In this document: one piece after another, positions 33,411 through 45,208 of the stretch
Numbering within the stretch: the stretch's first letter is position 1
How the letters are laid out: each line of letters starts with the position of its first letter
Assembly (NCBI GenBank): GCA_007922225.1
Contig: ML679969.1
Coordinates: forward strand, 13,947,999-14,011,998
DNA: 64,000 nucleotides
Source of the DNA: Emydura subglobosa
Lineage: Eukaryota > Chordata > Testudines > Chelidae
Reading direction: 5' to 3'
The notes under the pieces: generated by a model
What the model was told of the DNA's origin: nothing
What the model saw: only the letters and a program-made list of their open reading frames with translations
Database searches by the model: none
Program-made: the position numbers and the translations under genes

Positions 33411-33820
33411 TTTCTTGTTTTTTCCCCACACTCAAATATTCTTCGTAAAACTTTGCCAAAGAAGCACTAGTTACTTCACAGCATTTGCTGGGAACTATTG
33501 GCACAATAGGTCTGGCCTTGCCAATAAAGTTAGAGCAATACTCTCTGGGGAAAAGGTGGAACAAGCCTCAGTTAACTAGTTCAAAGCTGGACTCTGAGCC
33601 AAATATACTCTGCAGAAACATGTACCTTGATGTAGCTGTTCCTAACTGTGTGTCTTTTGCTTAAAGCAAAATAATAAAATAAAACTAATAGCGCTTGACA
33701 AATGTAAATGCCAAAATACCAAACATTCTGGTCAGCCTAAGTTTATTTTCACCTTTTCATATCGTGGCAGGAAAAAAGTCACATGTCTAATATTCTATTA
33801 ACATTACTGAAGATAATAGA
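33411..33820. other. Non-coding sequence, no gene recognised
   Basis: No feature is recognised. Confidence 0.5.
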
Positions 33821-33922
33821 GCTAAATTCTGCTCTCCGTTATGCAGGTGAAGCCTGTAGCAACTGCACTGACTTGAAGAAAATTACTACCCATTTACTCT
33901 GGTGTGAGAGAAGAATTTGCCC
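33821..33922. repeat. Imperfect 102-bp palindrome, AAATTCTGCTCTC type
   Basis: The left end GCTAAATTCTGCTCTCCGTT pairs with the right end TGAGAGAAGAATTTGCCC. Inner parts are TATGCAGGTGAAG and TTACTCTGGTG, with GCACTGACTTGAAG in the middle. This is a known-looking reptile and bird dispersed palindrome (AAATTCTGCTCTCAGTTACAC-type arms). Confidence 0.6.
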
Positions 33923-35472
33923 TAATAAACATATGTCTTTGTTTCCATGTGTAGGTTTACAAGATGGTTAGTTTTCAAAGAAACCATGTCGCAGTTTAAG
34001 TTCAAGTTAAATCTTTATGGATTGTGGTTCTGTTCACAATATTGGATCCATGAACGCTACATCAGAAGTGATAGCACTTTTCTGGATTTTATTATTCCAG
34101 TAAAATAAACTGCTCATGGATGCATGACTTCCAGAGCATTGAGAACAGAATTGTGTGGGAATATTTTTGTTAAAGAAGAAGTACAGTTTAAAATCAAACT
34201 TATCCAGGTTTGTAGAAAAAATGCAATCATCACAAATGTCTGGTGTTACAGCAGAACACTGTCATTTTGCTGTAAGGAGTAATATTTCTAGCTGAAACTT
34301 TTAAATTATTTTGCAAAAATGGCAAATTTATATGTGGGGCAAATTCAGGGTTTTTGTCCTGGGGACAGAACATGTCCACAGAAGTGGCTAAATATTGCCC
34401 TGCTGACTCAGTTTATTAAATTCTTCCAAATGTTTTTGGAAATATCAGATTTTGCATTCCCACAAGGAGAGCTTGGCGGCAACACTATCTTGAAAGTTTG
34501 CGCCTTGTTATAGGCGAGCAAGTCCCTCGTACAGTGTAATAGTTTCACATGAGGGTCTTTCTTGAGGGAAGCGATGATATAGTGGTGTTAACGTTTGGGC
34601 ACCATCCATAAGCACTACTATGTGAACCAATACTACGGATTACAGCACCCCGCCACCCCCCGCCGCCACTTGTGCAGGGGATAGGGAACTGGAATAGAGA
34701 GGGGAAACTTGAGGGTAATATAAAAAATCTGACACTTTTGATAGCAACAGACTTTTTCTAAAATCCCAGATTGATTTCTTCAAATATTAGCATCTTCAGT
34801 ATTTGGGAAAAGTTCCATATTTTGAGAATGTTGAGATGTTGTTAGACATGTTCTGAATTTTGTGGTTAATTTGGAGCTGCCTGCCCTGAACCTTGTTTTA
34901 AAACTGTGTGGATCCCTTTAGCCCTAGAACCACATCAGAATAAGGCCCTAAAATAACAAAATAAGTGTGTATCACACTGCTCCAAACTGTTTAGATTTAC
35001 AACTTCACTGGAAATATTTCATATGTGTTCAATGTTGTTTGCTAAAGCTTTATTAGTCCCACACTTGAAAATGAATTTATAGAAGACAGAAGCAGCAGAA
35101 GTTGATTTATGGTGCATCAACCTCTCTTTAGCAGAAAAACAGGAGGCGTGTTTATATAACATACCAAACATAGAGAGACAATTAACTGGTCTGGAAGCAC
35201 TGTTTCTGATTTTTTTTAAAAAGTATAGTATATAAAACTATTGTTAATCATATAAAAGAAAATATAATCTGCATGTGTTTTCATCTTTTTTCTTTTCTTT
35301 TCACTTTTTACATGAATATATATTGATATATAAAATGGAAAAATTAGGCTTGATTTTGTATATGTTGATGTAACATAAATAAGAATATATACATATGTAT
35401 GTACACAGTCTGCATTTGGATATCAAAATTAGAAATTAAAATCCTGTGATGTAAAATTTAGGACAACTTGGC
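33923..35472. other. Non-coding sequence with a C-rich tract
   Basis: AT-rich DNA with no recognised gene. At 34646-34670 there is a C-rich tract (CACCCCGCCACCCCCCGCCG) with a few CpG, which could pair with G-quadruplex-forming sequence on the other strand. Confidence 0.55.
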
Positions 35473-35569
35473 AGGTGTCATAAATATGGTCAATAGTGAA
35501 TGTGGAATGGGACAGTTCTGCAGTCCTTGCTCATGTCAGAAATTTTAGATTCTTCTCTCAGGTGTATTA
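35473..35569. repeat. Dispersed repeat, copy 1 of a local pair
   Basis: GTCATAAATATGGTCAATAG, then TGAATGTGGAATGGGAC, then CTCATGTCAGAAATTTTAG, then ATTCTTCTCTCAGGTG. It aligns over about 97 bp with 38097-38192, 2.6 kb away in the same orientation. The family is unknown. Confidence 0.65.
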
Positions 35570-37810
35570 AGTATAAATCCTGAGTATCTCCAGGATCTTT
35601 TGTGGGGGCAAATTATAATTTACAGTTGCTGTGAGACAGGGGAGAGCTTTGTGCCCATGGACCCCACTTCAGGATCCCACTGCAGACATGCTGATAGGGA
35701 TAAAGCCACTGACCATCCATCTTCACTCTCTGTTCCTGAGATGGTCCCTAATATACCTAGCCAAAAATGTGGCTTATGCATACATTAAGTAGCAGCCCAA
35801 ACCAAAGTCAGGTCTTTTCTCTCTTAGATGAGAATATGGCGGTTTTCAGATGCTGGATATGATTAATCTTTTAATCTTCAGATTAACGTAAGGGATTGTA
35901 AGAATTGATAATAGCCGGCATGGAATGTCAGTATTTATCCTAAAGTCAGTAATCTATTACTCAGTAAAACCATACGCCATAAAAGTACTTTTGGAGACAC
36001 ATCAACAGGAGTTTGTGTATTATTACTAATAATCTGTGAAATCTATGGAGGATGCTAAGCATGCCCAGTAAACTGTGGTTCTAAAAGCCCATAGGAAACT
36101 TTATTTAATGTGCACCGTATGTAAAGGAGCCATTTTTTAACCTAAATAACTTGGATACTTCATTATTGGCCAACATGGACTGAAGAGTTACAAAATGTTG
36201 GTCTTTCTCCAAATTTGTTCCCAGATAAAAGTCCCTCTTCAAATATTACTTTTACAATATATTATTGGTCTGGGTTTATTTTATTATTCTTAAAGCACCA
36301 TCTATGTATACTGTGCTTTACAGACAGTTAAATATAGTGTGCTTCCCATGTGAGAGGTTACAGTCTAATTAAATGCAAATACAATACTTTATTGCAATAC
36401 AACCAGCAGGCAGGCATGGTCATTTCCATGGGTTTCCAGTTCTCTTTCAAACAGAGCATTGATCATTCTTGTTTTTTGGAATCCACCTGTACGATTCTGT
36501 TTAGCTAGAGACGAACCTCAATAGGACTAGAAAACCGATTCAAAATTTGGATGTTTATCTGAACTTGTCTGGTCTAGAAATCACACCAGAAATTTTGTGA
36601 ATACAGGCTCTCTTCATTAGATTTCCACTGCATCTTCATTCCACATGGATCAAAGCACCATAAGGGCAGCTTCTCTTATGTTCTTTCTGCCTGTGGTCTC
36701 AGCTGAAGCCAGGAAGAGAAAAGGCATGAGAAATATGTTTTTAAAACATTAACCAAACTCAGAACCTCAGAAAGGTTCTCTTCATGACTGGAACATGCTC
36801 GGGAGAAGATCCGTTTCTGTTTTCACTTCATCTGAACAGTTCACCCACTCCTAGTTAAAACCATACGTTATTGGATTAAATGTACTCAGAACAAGAAGTT
36901 GGCATCAGCGGAGGGGAGGGAGGGGCAGGTTGGCATAGTATGGCGCATTTTCAAACAGCTTCCCTCAGCAAAATGAGCAGAGTATGCAGTGAAGAGCCGA
37001 GGTCACTTAATCTCCAAAGGGTTAACTTTAATTTTAGAGTTCCCAAAATGTCAGTGCTTCTTTATCCAAAAATACAGCAACTGACTTTATCAACATATGC
37101 TTTTCATTACCTACAAGACTTACAATATTTTTGGTGTCTGTATCAACTTGATTCAATTACTGGTACCACTGTGAGGAAACATTACCTCCAGGGAAAAGGG
37201 GGTGAATGCATCAGTGCCCATGGATACAGGGTAGGGAGCAGATTAATATAACAGATTTACATCAAGACTGCTGACTCCATTACTTTAAAACTCCTGTAAT
37301 TGACTTTTTAAAAAATGACATTAGCATTTAAATGGTACTGTCGTTACAAGGGTGAAGGTTCAGCAAAATATGATCAATTTATTGAGCTCTTCAAATGTTC
37401 TTTTGATATTTATTTTTTGTTGCCATGCCAGAGGGGTTTTTGTGTTTTGTCAGACACAGAAAAAGTCTATAGCACTAAGGTCTTTGAATAGGCGGCTGCT
37501 ACATGGACGTAAATGACAAAGTTTACCTAAAACAGAGTGTGTGACAATCCTCAAAGTTGTCTCTTGCCTAGTTTTTACATGCCTGTTCTAAGATTTGAAA
37601 AATCCATTTACACTGTTATTCACAAATCCAAACAAACAATGTACAGAAATCAGCTTTGCTCTATACCGTAGGCAGATTATCACAAAATACCAGAGGGGGA
37701 CAGTATCCACCCTGGGGTCTTCATTTCCTCACTATGTGTATCTCAAAATGATTTCAGTTGCATACAGAATATATTAAAGCCTGCAGTAAATACAGCTACA
37801 GTATATCAGA
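35570..37810. other. Non-coding sequence, no gene recognised
   Basis: About 2.2 kb. At 36280-36390 the phrases AAAGCACCATCTATGTATAC and GAGGTTACAGTCTAATTAAA weakly resemble the ancient family at 16885 and 53840. A 123-codon plus-strand frame (36880-37251) has no domain. No gene is supported. Confidence 0.5.
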
Positions 37811-37907
37811 CTCCTCAAATTGGCCTAAGGGAGGTAGGTGCCCAAATCCCATTGATTTTCAATAGGAGTTGAGTGTCTAACTAAAGAGTTTGAAAATCTC
37901 AGCCAAA
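37811..37907. repeat. Imperfect palindromic repeat, GATTTTCAAA-ended
   Basis: It contains GGAGGTAGGTGCCCAAATCC, the centre CCATTGATTTTCAATAGGAG, then GAGTGTCTAACTAAAGAG and the end TTTGAAAATCTCAGCC. The order matches 42519-42625 and the arms at 4264. The centre is nearly self-complementary. Confidence 0.6.
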
Positions 37908-38096
37908 AGGCCAAATGTTCTTCTCTCACATTTCTGGTACTTTTGCTTGGTCTTGGATGAGACAGAATCTAACTCCGCAAACTCTTATTCATATGCTCAT
38001 GCAAGTAGTTCCATTGCCATAAAATGGGTGAAATTGTGAGTTCATTTGGAACCAAATTAAATCTGAAGTAACTCCATTGAAAGTAATGACTTTTGT
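37908..38096. other. Non-coding sequence
   Basis: It contains AAGTAACTCCATTGAAAGTA near 38068, a fragment of the palindrome class with a CCATTGA centre. Nothing else is seen. Confidence 0.4.
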
Positions 38097-38192
38097 AGCT
38101 ATCATAAATAGGTAGATAGTGAATGTGCAATTGGGCAATTTTTCTACCATTGGTCATGTCAGTAATTTCAGATTCTCATCTCAGGTGCTTTA
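38097..38192. repeat. Dispersed repeat, copy 2 of a local pair
   Basis: CTATCATAAATAGGTAGATA, then GTGAATGTGCAATTGGGC, then GGTCATGTCAGTAATTTCAG, then ATTCTCATCTCAGGTG. It is the partner of 35473-35569. Confidence 0.65.
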
Positions 38193-38790
38193 ATGATCCT
38201 TAATGGGTTATGATCACATAACCAAATGCTGCTTCAGATGTCTGTCTCCTGGAGAAGAGCTAAATCTCACAGAGCTTGAACACATGGAATTTTGTGGAAT
38301 TGGTCCTTTGACACAGGTGAAGAGCAAACATCTTGCAGTATTCCTGAAAGATTCCTGTTTCCATAGATAAATACAATTTGAGAAGTAAGAAGAACATGCT
38401 AAATGTTTTGGCACACTTGATTTGCAGCACTCCTGTTCTGAACTCCATTCCAAGTGTGTGATATTGAGATATGGGTTGACCAGTTTTGGTAACAACAAGA
38501 AGCTCCCCACTACCTGCTTTGAACTTTCACCCATAATTCTAGTTGAATTTTAGCTGCACCTTTTATGAAGTTGGAGAAAGTTTAGATAACTTTTTGTGCC
38601 TATTTTTTAATTTTTCCAGTTCTTGAAACTTTCAGGTTGTGGTCTAGAACAGAACCAGAACTACCATCTTACATCATATAATAGTCATTTTTGTCGTGTT
38701 TGTGGACCAAGAGAAAGCGATCATTAAGCTTCAGGATAAAGCCTGTTCTTGCAAGATTCCCAACTCAGAAGGTTTGGATTGTTCAAATAA
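38193..38790. other. Non-coding sequence, no gene recognised
   Basis: Minus-strand frames of 106 and 62 codons (38214-38534) have no domain. No repeat is recognised. Confidence 0.5.
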
Positions 38791-38862
38791 GACCTGATCC
38801 AATGCCCAGCAAAATCAATCGGTGTTTTTTTCCATTGATTTCAATGGACGTTGGTCAGACCC
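38791..38862. repeat. Imperfect 72-bp palindrome, GACCTGATCCAA type
   Basis: GACCTGATCCAATGCCCAGC, then AAAATCAATCGG, against CCATTGATTTCAATGGACGT, then TGGTCAGACCC. The outer motif differs from 30876, but the central CCATTGATTTCAATGG is shared. Confidence 0.65.
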
Positions 38863-40339
38863 ACAAGTAATGAATTTCTCAGACTGAACTGCCAAACTAT
38901 TGGAGGTTTCTTACCACTCTGCCTTCTCTTACCACTGTACTTCCACGTACTTGAAGAGGTTCTTGAGTCCGTCAGTACCAAAGGGAAGTATGTGTTGTAC
39001 ATTCTCTTAGGAAATGTATTTTTTTCCCCTCAGCTTAACCATTTGTGTTTTAATTAATCTGTTTAGCACTAATTAATTCAGAAAAACAGACAGCACTTAC
39101 TTTGGCTCTTGACACAAAACAAAGATGGTATGCTTAGAGGATGGGGTAGGTTGTAGTATATTTCTCATTAGTTGGTTTAGACTAAATGGGGTACATCTTC
39201 TTGTAAGAAGAAATGGTGTCTCTAGCACAGGGGTGAAGCAGAATGTGAGGGGATGCTTGCCCTGAATCTGTCCATACATGTTTTATGGATAAATAAGACT
39301 TGTATCTCCTTCTGCCTCCAGAGCTGTCTAGCTCCTGTCACCACTCAATTCATTTCAAAACGAAGCATTGGAATGAAACAGACCAGGGAGTCTTCATGGG
39401 TTCCGTACATTTTCTCCTATTTAAAAACAATAATAAAAACCCAAAAAACTGGAAATCTGCATTATTGGGTTGAATTTGCAATCAATGGCTCTCTGGCTGC
39501 TGCTGATACAATGAATGCATAGCAACCTAATTAACCTGGTCCACCCTGGCTAGAAAAGTTAGTCGCAGACGCAAGCCAGAGTTGAAACTACAGTGATATT
39601 AGTAACTCAAACACCCCTTCTGCCTTACTTTGCTATAAAAATGCTTGGTAATGACCCAGTTCGACCCTGCCAGTTCTCTCTGACCTCCCTCTTTTCAGGA
39701 TGCTGCTTAATTTGCACTAATTACATTCCAATCTGACAGGAACTTGGACATTGTCTCAGGCTTTCAGGTACTTTCACTGCTCTTGTTCCAGTACAGAACG
39801 CTCTTCAGGCTGAGAAGGAGGAATATTATAGCGATGACACAATAGCCAGTCCACATAATCGTGCTGTATTTTATATATTGTATATATTTATTCATGCACA
39901 CGTGCATGCGCGCACACACAACATATATGTATAATCTGACATATAATATGACGCTCAGACAAACGGAGATAAACTTAAATGCATTTTGGAATTTGTTTAT
40001 GTGCTGTAATTAGAAGTTCCTACTGGGATTTAAGAGATTTAGTTAATAAAATCTAAAGGAATGTAATTCTGGCGTTAAATGAATAATTAATAGTTAACAT
40101 TATTTGCTTCTGTGGACTTTCGGCTTTACACTGTACCTGGTCTGTCCCCAGAATTCTCAGAGTAAATCCCAGTATCAAGCAGCTGCAGAGTTGACCCTGG
40201 TACCAGTAATGCCAAGATGCAACTGGTCACAAGCCTTCGAGAGGCTTTCTATATAGCACAAAACTTATGGGGCAGTCTCAGCTTTGAGAGATCTAAAATT
40301 TGAGCTACCTTTTTTCTTGATCTGTTTGCAAATTAAATT
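38863..40339. other. Non-coding sequence, no gene recognised
   Basis: About 1.5 kb. Apart from the alternating purine-pyrimidine tract at 39893, nothing is assigned. The block 39985-40110 (CTGTAATTAGAAG, AATGAATAATTAATAGTTAA) looks unique and is a candidate conserved element by composition only. Confidence 0.5.
39893..39920. repeat. 28-bp uninterrupted purine-pyrimidine alternation
   Basis: CATGCACACGTGCATGCGCG is followed by CACACACA. Every step alternates pyrimidine and purine for 28 bases, including a GCGCGC core. The left half ATGCACACGTGCAT is also a palindrome. Such tracts favour left-handed Z-DNA under negative supercoiling. Confidence 0.8.
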
Positions 40340-40563
40340 TAGGGCTTCTCTACAAAGTGTGTTAGGCAGCAGCCGTGGGTGTGTAAATTCTAGATCACAC
40401 AAGCAGGTCACACACTAACAGGCCCACATGGACCCTACTAAAAGTGCCCAAGTGCACATCATGCCAGCCTGGTCCACATGAGGCAGCTAGTTCATGACAT
40501 GTTGTGCAGACCACAATTTACACCCCACTGGTGTGAACTAGCACACCGTGTGGACAAGCTGTG
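40340..40563. mobile_element. MITE with long imperfect inverted repeats
   Basis: The left end is TAGGGCTTCTCTACAAAGTG, then GGCAGCAGCCGTGGGTGTGT, then AAATTCTAG. The right end, read on the minus strand, is CACAGCTTGTCCACACGGTG, then CTAGTTCACACCAGTGGGGT, then GTAAATTGTGG. The terminal repeats extend about 55 bp on each side. There is no coding capacity. The AGGGCTTGTC.ACAC end is shared with 59572 and 61848. The superfamily is undetermined. Confidence 0.65.
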
Positions 40564-42518
40564 TGTGTGTCTGTGTAAACAGGGATCTGGAATTATGTCT
40601 AGATAGATGGTAGATTTCAAAATAAATTCTACATGTCTTTTTAGTAAGAATAAATGAAGAAAATGAATTAGTCTCCACTGTGTGACACTCAGGCACAACC
40701 ATACAATAACAATGACCCATATAGACAATGAGACACCAGCCCTTGCGACTGACCTACATCGGCAAGCAAGTGTCTGCATGTAGCTGAAAAGAAGACCGGA
40801 AATGCTTTATGGAAGCAGCTTTCAATATGAAGCCTCAAAGAGGATGCTAAAAATAAAATTAAAACCCATGTTGTGGCTTTTTGTTGTTTTTAAGAAGAAT
40901 AAGATGTGTGCCGTTGTGAGAGTTTAGTTACACTAGGACTTTCATAAACAAAAAGTCTCAGTTGGTTATGTCTGTGTTTCAAAATATTGTATCATTTTAA
41001 AATGCAGTGCACATTAGATCACTGAAATGGGATACACCAATTTGAACTTTGTCAAATAATGCAGGTCTGTGTTTGCAGAGACAGAGGCACCCTGAACCCA
41101 AAATCCCTTGAGCTGTCTTTCAAAGAGTGATAGTTACGGAAATTAGCAGTGCAGAAATCCATACTAATCATTCATCAGGAGTCTTATTAACTGTCTTACC
41201 GATGTGATTAAGAGCGGGCCCAGCTTTCCGACAGGAGCAGCTGGGAAGAGGGCTTCTTCTCCCGCAGCTGTGAAAAAGTGAAGCAGGCTTGGGTCTTAGG
41301 ACAATGCCATTAAGGTGGAGTTTTTCCATAGGGCTAGTTCCTTGAAACTGCAGGGGCGTGAGGGAGCAATAATGTAACCTTAATAAGGTAACCTTATCAT
41401 TATACTGCACCGTGTTGTGCCAAAGGGTCTGAGGCATATTGCAAAGACGGGGGTCAGTCCTGCAGGCCCTCTCTTGCGAGTAGCCAAAGTCAGCTCATAG
41501 AATATGTATGTTAACATCGGTAGAACATATAGTAGGAATATCTTTAATTACAAAATGTCTTTGCATAAATACATAAAAAATAATAACTAATATGCAGTCT
41601 GGTCAAATTTCTCATATTAATTTATCTTTTGACTGCTGCCCTGAGTTTTATCAAAGAATAAGGTGGGTGTTGGTTTTTGTTTGCTTTTATACATTTGTGG
41701 TCTCTTTCTTCGGAAAAGGAATAGAATGAAGTTAGGTTTTTGTTAAAGATAATGTACAGCATTGATCCTTGGTATTCACATGGCATTAATTTCATATGCA
41801 GCAAAATTAAATTGAATTGTTGTTGAACCCAAGTTTCCAAGTCTTCGGACCTTTCTCTAGCTAACGTCTCCACCTTAAGAGAAAGAAAGAACATCAAGGA
41901 GATAAATAATACTTGAAAAAGACAGGATCATTTTTGGCTGCTTCTTTATCTGCAGTTTGACTGTGTTTCCTAAGTGTTGAAAGGGGTGCTTTCTTGGCAA
42001 GTATGACACAAATAACCTTCACCCTTGATTGCACTGTCTAGAGACAGTTAAAAATTTGAGGATAAAGGAAATGAACAAGTTACAATGTATTTGGTATTTT
42101 TAATGACAGCCAGGAATATGACTGATCATTTCTGTTGCATTTGTTGTGGGGTGGTTTGATAAAACAGGATTTATACTTGGGCATTTAAAAATATTACAGC
42201 AGAGGTGTGTGTGTGTCTCTCTTTTAAGGTCCATGTTGCAGTATGTAACCTGAATAGAATGGATGCAAGCTATTTGTAACTGGACAGACTGTTCCTCACA
42301 TATGCAGTGCACTGTTTAACAATTTCTGAGTTCAGTGGCAGGCAGAGAGTCCCATGTATAAACAGAAATTTGCATATCAATTTAAGTAAGGAAAACTGAG
42401 ATTCTTGGGAATGAAGGTCATGCTCATTTTCATGATTACCATTATTTTGAGCATGACTCTGATAACTAATAATACTTGCACAGAGTTTTACCTGTGGCGT
42501 CCACCATCCAAAAATTAA
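40564..42518. other. Non-coding sequence, no gene recognised
   Basis: About 2 kb without an assigned repeat. Minus-strand frames of about 90 codons (41168-41437, 41622-41897) have no domain. A short GT-run lies at about 42203-42216. Confidence 0.55.
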
Positions 42519-42625
42519 GACTGAGATTTTCAAAGGTGTATAAGGGCGTTAGGGACTCAACTCATAGTGAAAGTCACTGGGAGTTGGATGCCTAACTTCC
42601 TTAGACCCCTTTGGAAATCTCAGCC
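42519..42625. repeat. Palindromic repeat with GGCTGAGATTTTCAAAGG ends
   Basis: It opens GACTGAGATTTTCAAAGGTG and closes CCCTTTGGAAATCTCAGCC, so the two ends are inverted repeats. The middle GTGAAAGTCACTGGGAGTTG is followed by GATGCCTAACTTCC. It is related to 37811 and 52186. Confidence 0.65.
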
Positions 42626-44325
42626 CTAGTAATGAAAGCTACTTTAGTTACGCTTTCAAAAGTGATTGATTTTTGTTGCCTTAGTTATAGGGTGCCTATT
42701 GTACAACACATTCAAGGGCCCAGTTTTCCGCACCTTATGAAAATTGATCCCTTTCCAGAAAGTTTAAATTTAGCACCTAAAACTTGATGAACTCCAAACC
42801 ACTAGTCACTTTAGAAAATGTGGGAGAGAGGGAAGGACAGAGGGAGGGAGGAAGGAAGTCTGTTTAATTTATCAAAAAAGCTTTTTTTGTTTGTTCAGAA
42901 ACAATTTAGTAATCCTTCTAGCTACATTAAGAAGCTGACATACGCAGTGAAATATACATGTACCAAAGCTTTACACCATTCTACTCATTTTGATTTAATT
43001 ACCACAGCTAATAGCATATGCTCAGATTCTTGACATGAGCGAATAACCTCAAGTCATTTTCTTCTTTCGTTCGTTCATTCTTTCATAGTGTGGGGCATTC
43101 TGAGGAAAACGGTAAGACTTAAAACCCTGCATGGCTCTTTGAAGGATAATATTTAAGGAGTCACAGAATAGCAACAACAACAAAAGCCGGCAAACCATTT
43201 TCCCAATTGAAAACTGTAATCAGGATATCTTGGCACACTTCTGTGAGGTTCTGTGCACCAACTGCAGGGCATAGAGAGCCTACTCTCCTTTTGGAATCTG
43301 GGTAATCAGGAACCCCTGGAGATGCTCAACAATTTAAAAGATTCGGTTCAGCATCTGTATTGATGCTGAGATTTCTGAAAATAATCTGCACTCCACATTA
43401 CAACTGAAATCATTCAGGGCTCCTGGATATGAAATTATGGTAATCAGTATAAACATTTGCATCTCAATCCACACCTACACACAGCATTGTAATGAAACCT
43501 TCTAAAATCGCTATGGACACTGGTTTTGATAATATATGGCTAAAGGTTGTATTGATATCTGTATAGAGATTCATCCATCTATGAACCAGGACAAGGCATT
43601 AATAAGAGGGATTGTATTGCCAGGGGCAAAGTTAGAGTGCAAACTTATCAGAGGCACTGAACTTTGATGCTCTGCTTTTAAATATAATTCCATTATGATT
43701 TCATAAATAAAGAGATTAAGGTATCCGGGCCATGAACTGATGATCACATGGGAATGCAGTTTAGCTAAATTAATGAATAATATTTGCTTTGGGGAAATGG
43801 TTGTCTCAACTGATATCATGCTTTTTAATTTTTTTAAGATTGTTGAATAGAATTTATTGAGAGGCCCTGTGTGCACACGGCTTGACAATACAGAGTACCT
43901 GTTCCTTCTGTTCTCCCACCTTTGTTCAGCCACCAGTCCCTTACATTCATCTCATGGGAATTATGGGATTATTTCTCATAGGCTGTATCCTACCTCTTAA
44001 AATCAACTGTTAATAAAAACTAAAATTCAGCCAAATGGCATCCAATCTACAGCTGTTTGCCACTTTTAGTTGTGGAATAATGTAACTCCTTCCCCATAAC
44101 GAAGGAAACTCCCAAGCCATTTCATCCTTAGCCTGCTATTCTCCCAAAACACATATATGCTCACCCATAGTGTGCACCCATTCACAGAACCATATCCAAA
44201 CATACATTTTTCTGTCCAGATAGCTTCCCACCTAGCCACTTAATAAACAGGAAACTCTTTTAGACATAACCAATGCCATATAAACTTTACATAAGTATAT
44301 TTCCCTTAAAGATCAATTAGGATGA
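42626..44325. other. Non-coding sequence with two simple repeats
   Basis: A purine tract GGGAGAGAGGGAAGGACAGA with GGGAGGGAGGAAGGAAG (42821-42857) and a pyrimidine tract TTCTTTCGTTCGTTCATTC (about 43063-43084) are present. A 120-codon minus-strand frame (43571-43933) has no domain. No gene is recognised. Confidence 0.55.
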
Positions 44326-44685
44326 GTCATAGAATCATAGTACCTAGAAATAGAAAAGAATGACTAGATCTCGTCTACTCCTTTTCTTGAGCCACTGGGG
44401 GATTGTTCTCTATTGCACATTTACTAGTGTTTTGTCCAGTCTATTTTAAAGTGAAAAGTTATGGCCTTTTACCATTTCCCTTGGGGAGACTCTTCCACAG
44501 GCTGATACTGTAGATCTCCCTGTCAGGAAGGTTTTCTTGATATTCAGCCTAAATTTTCCTTCTCTTAATTTCATCCTACTATGCATAGTTACATCCCACA
44601 CAGTTAATTCAGATACCTCCCTCCTGTTTACAGTAATCAGATATTTGTAGGCTCTTTTTGAGTGACATGCAACCAAGTAGAGGAA
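44326..44685 (-). mobile_element. CR1 LINE 3' end, ATTCTATG-tailed subfamily
   Basis: On the plus strand it opens GTCATAGAATCATAG, the reverse complement of the ATTCTATG repeats that end many CR1 subfamilies. It continues TTTACTAGTGTTTTGTCCAG, GGAGACTCTTCCACAGGCTG, CTGTCAGGAAGGTTTTCTTG, ATATTCAGCCTAAATTTTCC and TTTACAGTAATCAGATATTT, all in CR1 order. It is 5'-truncated and non-coding. The tail type differs from the TTCTTATG-tailed copies at 18588 and 21468. Confidence 0.75.
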
Positions 44686-45208
44686 TGGCAAACTCAGCTT
44701 TAGAACTGTCAAGGTAGGATCAAGAAAGGAAAAAAATATATACATATATATTTTACCCATTACTTTTCATTGAGATAGACTGGTCTAACTTTCCCATTTT
44801 AGCTCTTTAAAATATTCTATAATTTTATAGGGTCAAACCTGCTGGAATCCATCAATGTAGATCCAGGCTAACCCTAATTTCAATGATTTGATGCCATGAG
44901 ACTAGGCAGAAACAAGGCAGAATAGACTGAAACAAGTCAGAGATCAGAAATTGCCTATAGCTTTTAGATTATATTTACTAAACCTGAGTGCAGTGATACT
45001 GTGGACAAGATTGAGACTTAACCTCTTGGACTAAGTAAAGAGATAGCACATAGTTGCTTTGCTCCAGGAACAGCCAAAAGAGGAGATTGTGACTCGGATG
45101 TTCACACTTTTTGCCCTTGGTTTCCCCTGGCTTGCTCCCAGGGAAAACTAATCTGCCACAGTGCCTTAACCAGACGCAACTTCTCTCCCCATGCCAGATG
45201 AGTTGTGC
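44686..45208. other. Non-coding sequence, no gene recognised
   Basis: No recognised gene. The 104-codon minus-strand frame at 44446-44760 overlaps the CR1 and is not a gene. Confidence 0.5.

Noticed and set aside
33256..33564. 102-codon minus-strand frame with a Pro/Lys-rich stretch
   Set aside because: The stretch is the translation of the T9-G11 homopolymer junction.
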